DNA from: Pseudomonadota bacterium
GTDB taxonomy: Bacteria; Pseudomonadota; Gammaproteobacteria; Steroidobacterales; Steroidobacteraceae
DNA: 33,570 bases
NCBI GenBank assembly: GCA_021850555.1
Contig: JAJZLX010000488.1
Location: 1 to 33,570 of the forward strand
Direction: 5' to 3'
Shown here: positions 27,564-33,570 of the stretch, piece after piece
Layout of the letters: each line of letters starts with the position of its first letter
How positions within the stretch are numbered: the first letter of the stretch is position 1
Made by a program: the position numbers and the translations under genes
The notes under the pieces: generated by a model
Database searches by the model: none
Told to the model about the DNA's origin: nothing
What the model saw: the letters and a program-made list of their open reading frames with translations, nothing else

Positions 27564-28637
27564 ATGGGTCAGGTCAGAATCAGGCTGGCCGCCGCACTGG
27601 CGGCCGGGGTGCTCGCAGGATGTGGTGCGAGGCATGCGGCGCCGCCCCCCCGGGGCGGGACGCCGTTGGCGTCGGTTCTCGTCGAGCCCGAGCAGGTTCC
27701 GGCGGAACGCCTCTTCGACGGCGTGGTTCAGGCCGTCAACCGGGCCACGATGGTCGCACAGACCTCCGGTCGGGTCGCGGCGGTCTATCGCGACGTCGGC
27801 GATGTCGTGCCCGCCGGCGCGTTGCTCTTGCGCTTGCGCGCGACCATGCAGCGGGCGGATTTGCTCAAGGCGCGGGCCGCCCTGCGCGCGGCTCGCGCCC
27901 GGGCCAGGGAGGCACAAACCCGTTACCGACGCATTCTCGACATGTATGACCAACGGGTCGTGCCCAAGGCGGACTTCGATCGGGTGAGGGCCGATCGGGA
28001 CACCGCGGTGGCCCAGATGAATGCGGCCCGCGCGATGCTCGAGAGCGCCACCGAGGGTGTCGCCTATACCGAGATCCGCGCCCCCTACGCGGGCGTCGTG
28101 ATCCAACGTCTGGTTCAGGTGGGCGAGGCGGTGGCGCCGGGCACGCCCCTGGTGAAGGTCGCGTCGCTGAAGGATCTGCGAGTCGTCGTGAGCGTTCCCC
28201 AGTCGCTCGCCGGGACGGTGCGCCGGGCCGGCAAGGGAATGGTGTACGTCGACGGCTCACCCGTCGCGGCGCAGCGGGTGACGGTGTTTCCGGCGGCGTC
28301 CGCCCTGTCGAATACCTTCCGTGTCCGACTGGCGCTGCCTGCCGGCACGCGCGGGCTGTATCCCGGGATGGTCGTGCGGGCGGCGTTCGTGACCGGCGTA
28401 CGCCCGCAGCTGCTGGTGCCCTGCGGGGCCGTCGTCAAGCGCAGCGCCGTCACTGCGGTCTACCTCGTTCAGCCGAACGGCAACGTGCTGATGCAGCAGG
28501 TGCGCCTCGGCGAGCGTCGCGGCAACCGCATCGAGGTGCTCTCGGGCCTGATGGCGGGCGATCGCGTGGCGCTCGATCCGCTCGTGGCGATGCAACGGCT
28601 CGAGCCCTTTCCGGACATGTCGGGAACGGCGCGATGA
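27564..28637 (+). CDS. RND periplasmic adaptor lipoprotein
   Basis: The 357-residue protein begins with a short lipoprotein signal with lipobox LAGC (C20), then a first lipoyl half (about 65-97), a helical hairpin (about 98-153), a second lipoyl half (RAPYAGVVIQRLVQVGEAV, about 160-180), a beta-barrel and a membrane-proximal domain. The lipid anchor is typical of AcrA/MexA-type adaptors. The ATG at 27564 has only a modest AGG site; the frame is open further upstream through the DUF2892 gene but no signal sequence starts there. It works with the RND pump encoded 37 bp downstream and probably with the TolC-family protein at the end of the operon. Confidence 0.9.
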   Translation: MGQVRIRLAAALAAGVLAGCGARHAAPPPRGGTPLASVLVEPEQVPAERLFDGVVQAVNRATMVAQTSGRVAAVYRDVGDVVPAGALLLRLRATMQRADLLKARAALRAARARAREAQTRYRRILDMYDQRVVPKADFDRVRADRDTAVAQMNAARAMLESATEGVAYTEIRAPYAGVVIQRLVQVGEAVAPGTPLVKVASLKDLRVVVSVPQSLAGTVRRAGKGMVYVDGSPVAAQRVTVFPAASALSNTFRVRLALPAGTRGLYPGMVVRAAFVTGVRPQLLVPCGAVVKRSAVTAVYLVQPNGNVLMQQVRLGERRGNRIEVLSGLMAGDRVALDPLVAMQRLEPFPDMSGTAR

Positions 28638-28674
28638 GCGCCCACTTTGGGCTTGCCCGGGCCGGGAGCCGCGC

Positions 28675-31600
28675 ATGAGCGAGAAGCTCGGCTTCAGCGG
28701 GCGCCTGGCGAGTCGCTTCCTGCACAACCAGATCACCCCGCTGCTCGCGATTCTCGCGGTGGGCATGGGCTTGTTCGCGCTGGCCATCACCCCGCGCCAG
28801 GAAGACCCCGACATCAACGTCACGTTCGCCAACGTGTTCGTTCCCTTTCCCGGGGCCTCCTCGCGTCAGGTGGAGCGCCAGGTCACCACGCCTCTGGAGC
28901 AGGTGCTCGACTCGATCCGCGGTATCAAGCACATCTACTCCGTGTCGCGCCCGGGGCTCGCCGTCCTGACGGTGCAGTACAAGGTCGGCCAGCCGCGCAC
29001 CACTGCCATCGTGCGCCTGTACAACGCCATCTATTCGCACCGCGACCTGTGGCCGCCCAACTCCGGCATCCTGAGACCGCTCGTGCGGCCGATGGGCATC
29101 GATGATGTGCCCTTCATGACGTTGACGCTGTGGACGACCGATCGCAACCGCGGCTCCTACCAGCTCGGCGAGGTGGCGCGCGCCATCGAGACCCAGCTGC
29201 AGCGAGTGCCGGGCACGCGCAAGGTCTCCACTATCGGGGCGCCCGAGAGTCTCGTGCGCGTGCGCCTGGATCCGGGAAAACTCGCCGCCTACGGACTTGC
29301 GGCGAGCGACATCGAGCGCTCGCTCCAGGCCGCCAACCTGACTTTGCAGGCAGGCTCGCTCGTCGGGGGCGATCGGGTGGTGCCGGTGCAGGCCGGTCAG
29401 TTCCTCGCCAGTCGCGAGGAGGTGGCCAACCTCGTGGTGGGCGTGCATGACGGGCGGCCCGTGTATCTCGCCGACATCGCCGATGTGGCCTTTGAGCCCG
29501 ATGCGCCGCACTCGTACGTGTGGTTCGGCACCGGCCCGGGTGCGGCCCGCCGCAGCCTGCCCGAGGTCAGCTACGCACCCGCAGTCACCATCGCCATCGC
29601 CAAGAAGACGGGCACGAACGCCAGCACCATCGCTGATGATGTGCTGCAGCGCCTGCACCAGCTGAGCGGTACGTACATTCCCGCGGGAGTGCACGTCACC
29701 GTTACGCGCAACTACGGACACAGCGCCGATGAGAAGGCGATGAAGCTCATCGAGAAGCTCCTCGAAGCCACCCTCTCGGTCGTGCTGCTCGTCTTCCTCA
29801 CCATGGGCCGGCGCGAGGCGGCGGTCGTGGGCACGGCGGTCGGCGTCACCCTGATGGCGACGCTGTTCGCCTCGTGGGCGTGGGGATTCACCATCAACCG
29901 CGTGTCGCTGTTCGCCCTGATCTTCTCAATCGGCATCCTGGTCGACGATGCCATCGTGGTGGTCGAGAACGTCCACCGGCACATGCGTCTCGGTGGCGGC
30001 ACGCTGAGCGACATCATTCCGGTGGCGGTCGATGAGGTCGGCGGACCGACCATTCTGGCCACCTTCACGGTGATCGCCGCGCTCATGCCCATGGCCTTCG
30101 TCGGCGGGATGATGGGGCCCTACATGAGTCCCATTCCGATCAACGCCAGCTCCGGAATGCTGATCTCGCTCGCGGTGGCGCTGATGTTCACCCCCTGGCT
30201 GTGCCGCAAGCTCCTCTCCCACAGCCACATCCCTCCCACCGAGCACGCCGCTGAGCCGCCCCTGCTCAGGTTGTTCCAGCGCCTGGTCGGGCCCTTTCTG
30301 GCGGGCGCCAAGGGCCGCAAGCGCCGCCGCTGGCTCTTTGGGGCGATCGTGGCGGCGATCCTGGTGGCGATCGGCCTGGTCATCGCCAAGGCGGTGGTGC
30401 TGAAGATGCTGCCTTTCGACAACATGTCGGAGTTCGAGGTGGTGGTGGAGATGCCGGTCGGCACCACCGTCGAGACCACCGCCCGTGTGCTCGATGCGCT
30501 CGCGCAGGTCATCGCGCGGGTGCCGGAGGTCAGCGACTACCAGGTGTATGCGGGCACGCATGCGCCCGTGAACTTCAACGGGCTGGTGCGCCAGTACTAC
30601 CTGCGCCGGGGCCCGCGATACGGGGAGATCGCCGTGGAGCTCGTTCCGAAGGACGAGCGCGACCGCCAGAGCCATGCGATCGCCCTCGCCGTGCGCCCGG
30701 CGCTTGCCGCCGTCGCCGGCAGGTACGGAGCGTCCCTGCAGGTGGTCGAGGTGCCCCCCGGGCCGCCGGTGCTCGCCCCCATCGTGGCGGAGATCTTCGG
30801 TCCGAGCTACGCCATGCAGCGCCGGCTCGCGCTTAAGATCCGCAAGGTGTTCGACACCACGCCCAATATCGTCGATACCTACGACACGGTCGAGGCGCAT
30901 GCCCGGCGCCTGGTCGTCGATGTCGATCGGCAGAAGGCGGCGCTTCTCGGTGTCTCTCAGGCGCAGATCGCGCGCACGCTCTCGATGGCGCTCTCCGGGT
31001 ATGACGCAACCTACGTGCACATCGGCCGGGAGCGCCAGTTGATTCCGGTGAGGCTCGAGCTCTCCCCGGCCAACCAGGCGAGGATCGGCAGAGTGCTTGC
31101 GCTGCGGGTGCGCGCCTCGGATGGCGCGCTCGTGCCGCTCTCGCAACTCGTGCGCGTGCGCAAGAGCAACTGGGACGGCGCGATCTATCAGAAGGACCTC
31201 ATGCCGGTGACCTATGTCATGGGGGACATGGCAGGTCCCCTCGACAGTCCTCTTTACGGCATGTTCGACATCTCCGCGCGGCTGCGCCGGCTGAAAGTCG
31301 CCGGTCGGACCCTCGAGCAGCGCTTCATCAGCGTGCCGTCCAACCCGAACCGCTTCGCGCTCAAGTGGAGCGGCGAATGGCAGGTCACCTACGAGACCTT
31401 CCGCGACATGGGAATCGCCTATGCCGCGGGGCTGGCGCTGATCTACCTGCTGATCGTGGCGCAATTCGGCTCCTACGTGGTGCCGTTCATCATCATGGCG
31501 CCGATCCCGCTCACCATCATCGGCGTGATGCCCGGGCACGCGCTGCTCGGCGATCAGTTCACCGCCACCTCGATGATCGGCATGATTGCGCTCGCGGGCA

Positions 31601-31917
31601 TCATCGTGCGCAATTCCATCCTGCTGGTCGATTTCGTCGACGGCGCCGTGCGCGCCGGCTACCCGCTCGAGGATGCGGTGGTGCGGGCCGGGGCGATCCG
31701 CGCCAAGCCCATCGTCCTCACCGCGGTGGCCGCGATGCTCGGCGCGGTGTTCATCCTGTCCGACCCGATCTTCACCGGACTCGCGGTCTCGCTCCTGTTC
31801 GGCATCTTCGTCTCGACGCTCCTCACGCTCGTCGTGATCCCGATTCTCTATTACGTCTATCTGAAGCGCAAAGAGGCGCGCGCGGTGCGCGCGCCCGAGG
31901 CGGCGGCTCATGAGTGA
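28675..31917 (+). CDS. RND efflux pump of the sulfide-linked operon
   Basis: The 1080-residue pump has TM1 at about 20-40, a first porter loop, TM2-TM6 (about 365-510), a basic insertion (about 535-555), TM7 (about 560-580), a second porter loop and TM8-TM12 near the C-terminus. TM4 has the D424-D425 pair (GILVDDAIVVVEN), and TM10 has R979 in place of the AcrB lysine (GIIVRNSILLVDF), which is common in one branch of COG0841-type pumps. The start has GGGAG 6 nt upstream. It is followed after 66 bp by the sulfide:quinone oxidoreductase gene. The association suggests export of a sulfur-related compound, such as an organic persulfide or thiol adduct, or a respiratory poison whose load rises with sulfide. 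The substrate is not deducible from sequence. Confidence 0.93.
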   Translation: MSEKLGFSGRLASRFLHNQITPLLAILAVGMGLFALAITPRQEDPDINVTFANVFVPFPGASSRQVERQVTTPLEQVLDSIRGIKHIYSVSRPGLAVLTVQYKVGQPRTTAIVRLYNAIYSHRDLWPPNSGILRPLVRPMGIDDVPFMTLTLWTTDRNRGSYQLGEVARAIETQLQRVPGTRKVSTIGAPESLVRVRLDPGKLAAYGLAASDIERSLQAANLTLQAGSLVGGDRVVPVQAGQFLASREEVANLVVGVHDGRPVYLADIADVAFEPDAPHSYVWFGTGPGAARRSLPEVSYAPAVTIAIAKKTGTNASTIADDVLQRLHQLSGTYIPAGVHVTVTRNYGHSADEKAMKLIEKLLEATLSVVLLVFLTMGRREAAVVGTAVGVTLMATLFASWAWGFTINRVSLFALIFSIGILVDDAIVVVENVHRHMRLGGGTLSDIIPVAVDEVGGPTILATFTVIAALMPMAFVGGMMGPYMSPIPINASSGMLISLAVALMFTPWLCRKLLSHSHIPPTEHAAEPPLLRLFQRLVGPFLAGAKGRKRRRWLFGAIVAAILVAIGLVIAKAVVLKMLPFDNMSEFEVVVEMPVGTTVETTARVLDALAQVIARVPEVSDYQVYAGTHAPVNFNGLVRQYYLRRGPRYGEIAVELVPKDERDRQSHAIALAVRPALAAVAGRYGASLQVVEVPPGPPVLAPIVAEIFGPSYAMQRRLALKIRKVFDTTPNIVDTYDTVEAHARRLVVDVDRQKAALLGVSQAQIARTLSMALSGYDATYVHIGRERQLIPVRLELSPANQARIGRVLALRVRASDGALVPLSQLVRVRKSNWDGAIYQKDLMPVTYVMGDMAGPLDSPLYGMFDISARLRRLKVAGRTLEQRFISVPSNPNRFALKWSGEWQVTYETFRDMGIAYAAGLALIYLLIVAQFGSYVVPFIIMAPIPLTIIGVMPGHALLGDQFTATSMIGMIALAGIIVRNSILLVDFVDGAVRAGYPLEDAVVRAGAIRAKPIVLTAVAAMLGAVFILSDPIFTGLAVSLLFGIFVSTLLTLVVIPILYYVYLKRKEARAVRAPEAAAHE

Positions 31918-31983
31918 CGGGCTCGCCATCCCGACGTTCGACCCGGTCACTTGCCTGCGAGAGCTTCTCTCCTGGGAGTTGTC

Positions 31984-33264
31984 ATGGCAAACATAGTCAT
32001 CATCGGTGCGGGCCTGGGGGGCGTCCCCTGCGCCTACGAGATGCGCAAGCGTCTCGGCAAGGCGCATCACGTGACGCTCATCGGCTCCTCGTCCTATTTC
32101 GAGTTCACCCCTTCCAATCCCTGGGTGGCCGTCGGCTGGCGGGACCGGGCTCAGACTCGAGTGAGCCTGCACGACCCGCTCACCGCCAAGGGTGTCGACT
32201 GGATCGACACCCCTGTGGTCTCGATCGACGCCGAGGGCAGGATACTGACGCTCGCCGATCAACGGACCCTGGCCTATGACTATCTGGTGATCACCACGGG
32301 GCCGAAGCTCGCCTTTGAGGAGGTGCCGGGCCTGGGCCCCGACGGCCACACCCAGTCGATCTGTACCCAGGAGCACGCGGTGAGGGCCTGGGAGAGATAC
32401 CAGCAGTTCCTGCAGCAGCCGGGGCCGGTGGTGGTCGGGGCGGCGCAGGGGGCGAGCTGTTTCGGACCGGCGTACGAGTTCGCGATGATCCTCGATGCGG
32501 ACCTTCGCAAACGCAAGCTTCGCGACCGTGTGCCGATCACCTTCGTCACCAGCGAGCCGTACATCGGGCACATGGGCCTGGGCGGTGTGGGCGACAGCAA
32601 GGGGCTGATGGAATCGGAGCTTCGCCAGCGCCACATCAAGTGGATAACCAACGCCAAGGTGGGCGCCGTCCGGGAGGACTCGATGACCGTGATCGAGCAC
32701 GAGGAGGACGGCAAGCCGAAGAAGGAGCACGAGCTTGGCTTTCGCTTCGCCATGGTGCTGCCGGCGTTCAAGGGCGTCGAGGCGGTGGCCGCGGTCCCGG
32801 GGCTGTGCAACCCGCGCGGCTTCGTGCTCATCGACGAGCATCAGCGCTCGAAGAAGTACCCCAACATCTTCTCGGCCGGCGTGTGCGTGGCCATTCCTCC
32901 CGTTGAGGCGACCCCGGTGCCGACCGGCGCGCCCAAGACCGGCTACATGATCGAGTCGATGGTGACGGCGATCTGCGAGAACATCGCCGCGGAGCTCACC
33001 GGGCGACCGGCGACGGCGCGCGCGACCTGGAATGCGGTGTGCCTCGCCGACTTCGGCAACACCGGTGCGGCGTTCGTGGCATTGCCGCAGATCCCGCCGC
33101 GCAACGTCACCTGGACCAAGGTGGGCAAATGGGTGCACCTCGGCAAAGTGGCCTTCGAGAAGTACTTCCTGCACAAGGTGCGTACCGGATCGGTCACCCC
33201 GCTGTACGAGAAATACGTGCTCAAGACCCTCGGCATCGGCTCGCTGAAGAGCACGGAAACATGA
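31984..33264 (+). CDS. sqr: Sulfide:quinone oxidoreductase, type I-like
   Basis: The 426-residue flavoprotein has an N-terminal FAD motif (IVIIGAGLGGVP, 4-15). Three cysteines match the catalytic set of Acidithiobacillus ferrooxidans SQR (C128, C160, C356): C127 in QSIC, C159 in GASCFGPAYEF (the same spacing of 32) and C353 in NAVCLADFG. The sequence SAGVCVAIPP (297-306) is near the flavin and the C-terminal 40 residues are amphipathic, as expected for peripheral attachment to the membrane and quinone access. It oxidises sulfide to polysulfide or persulfide and passes electrons to quinone. The ATG at 31984 with GGGAG 6 nt upstream is chosen over the longer frame at 31951. It ends by a 4-nt overlap with the TolC-family gene. 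Confidence 0.93.
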   Translation: MANIVIIGAGLGGVPCAYEMRKRLGKAHHVTLIGSSSYFEFTPSNPWVAVGWRDRAQTRVSLHDPLTAKGVDWIDTPVVSIDAEGRILTLADQRTLAYDYLVITTGPKLAFEEVPGLGPDGHTQSICTQEHAVRAWERYQQFLQQPGPVVVGAAQGASCFGPAYEFAMILDADLRKRKLRDRVPITFVTSEPYIGHMGLGGVGDSKGLMESELRQRHIKWITNAKVGAVREDSMTVIEHEEDGKPKKEHELGFRFAMVLPAFKGVEAVAAVPGLCNPRGFVLIDEHQRSKKYPNIFSAGVCVAIPPVEATPVPTGAPKTGYMIESMVTAICENIAAELTGRPATARATWNAVCLADFGNTGAAFVALPQIPPRNVTWTKVGKWVHLGKVAFEKYFLHKVRTGSVTPLYEKYVLKTLGIGSLKSTET

Positions 33265-33570
33265 GAGCGCTGCGCGCACCGCGAATCGCTGTGGCGCTGT
33301 TGCTGGCGGCGGCAGGACCCGTCTCCGCCGAGACGCTGAGGCAGGCGTGGCGGCTCGCCATCGCCCGCAACCAGGCACTGGCCGCAGCCCAGGCGGACGT
33401 GCAGGGGGCGAGGGACCGGGAGCGTGCGGCGCGCGATGCGCGTTGGCCGAGCGTGAGCGCCACCGCCGGCTACACACACCTCGGTCAGTCGCCGGAACTG
33501 GACGTGGTGACGCCGGCGCTCGCGTTCCGCTCGGGGCCGATCTTCAAGAACAACCAGTATGTCAGCGGCA
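33261..33570 (+). CDS. TolC-family outer-membrane efflux protein, N-terminal part (cut by window end)
   Basis: The gene starts with ATG overlapping the SQR stop (ATGA) and runs off the window after about 103 codons. It begins with a signal peptide (MRALRAPRIAVALLLAAAG, cleavage probably after VSA at residue 23) followed by the TolC-family opening: a TLRQAWRLAIARNQALAAA helix, then RDARWPSVSATAGYTHL leading into the first beta strand. There is no lipobox. It likely supplies the outer-membrane channel for the RND adaptor and pump of this operon. An SQR gene lying between the pump and its channel in tightly coupled order is unusual. Confidence 0.9.
   Translation, partial: MRALRAPRIAVALLLAAAGPVSAETLRQAWRLAIARNQALAAAQADVQGARDRERAARDARWPSVSATAGYTHLGQSPELDVVTPALAFRSGPIFKNNQYVSG

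Noticed and set aside
29926..33477. Very long minus-strand open frame (1183 codons) opposite the RND pump and SQR
   Set aside because: It is antisense to two strongly supported genes, is rich in Arg, His, Asp and Gly as expected for a shadow of GC-rich codons, and shows no domain.

Overview
This is a GC-rich, gene-dense chromosomal stretch, most likely from a gammaproteobacterium. The support is a proteobacterial gene set: a sigma-54 response regulator with its kinase, RND efflux pumps, a YbbN/CnoX-type thioredoxin, a GalU end, a FUSC transporter and type I sulfide:quinone oxidoreductase. The SQR and the SqrR/BigR-like regulator suggest a life exposed to sulfide or reactive sulfur. I cannot place it below class with confidence. 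No rRNA, tRNA, IS element or CRISPR array was seen.

Layout. 1-297 is the 3' end of galU (+). 344-10306 (-) is an export and regulation block. Read in transcription order from 10306 down, it holds a HlyD/MacA-like adaptor, a MacB-type ABC ATPase, a 60-residue signal-peptide-like small protein, two MacB/FtsX-type permeases, a rho-independent terminator, an NtrC-family response regulator, its histidine kinase and a FUSC-family membrane transporter. A GG-N10-GC sigma-54 promoter and a cluster of GCGGACA/TGTCCGC half-sites lie just upstream of the adaptor. This fits control of the exporter by the two-component pair encoded downstream.

10307-12268 is a lighter region with a DUF2934 protein (+), about 440 bp with no assignable gene, and a DUF1640-like coiled-coil membrane protein (+) carrying ten 33-bp (11-residue) repeats. 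12269-13135 (-) is a CnoX/YbbN-like thioredoxin-TPR protein. 13346-16906 (+) is a 1186-residue flavoprotein joining a novel N-terminal region, a GltD/NfnL-like Fe-S/FAD/NAD(P) module and a PyrK/NfnS-like FAD/2Fe-2S module. It looks like a single-chain relative of NfnAB.

16903-24818 holds a divergently organised RND system: an OmpR-type response regulator and its kinase on (-), and an outer-membrane factor, adaptor and RND pump on (+) with overlapping start and stop codons.

24847-33570 is the sulfur-linked part. A SqrR/BigR/YgaV-type ArsR repressor heads a (-) operon with an Old Yellow Enzyme and a metallo-beta-lactamase-fold hydrolase. It is divergent from a (+) operon of a DUF2892 (YgaP-membrane-like) protein, an RND adaptor, an RND pump, type I SQR and a TolC-family protein cut by the window end. 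A strong promoter overlapped by three CTAATWTA repeats at exact 15-bp steps lies between them. The most notable candidate system is this sulfide-sensing repressor coupled to an RND efflux pump that is co-transcribed with SQR.
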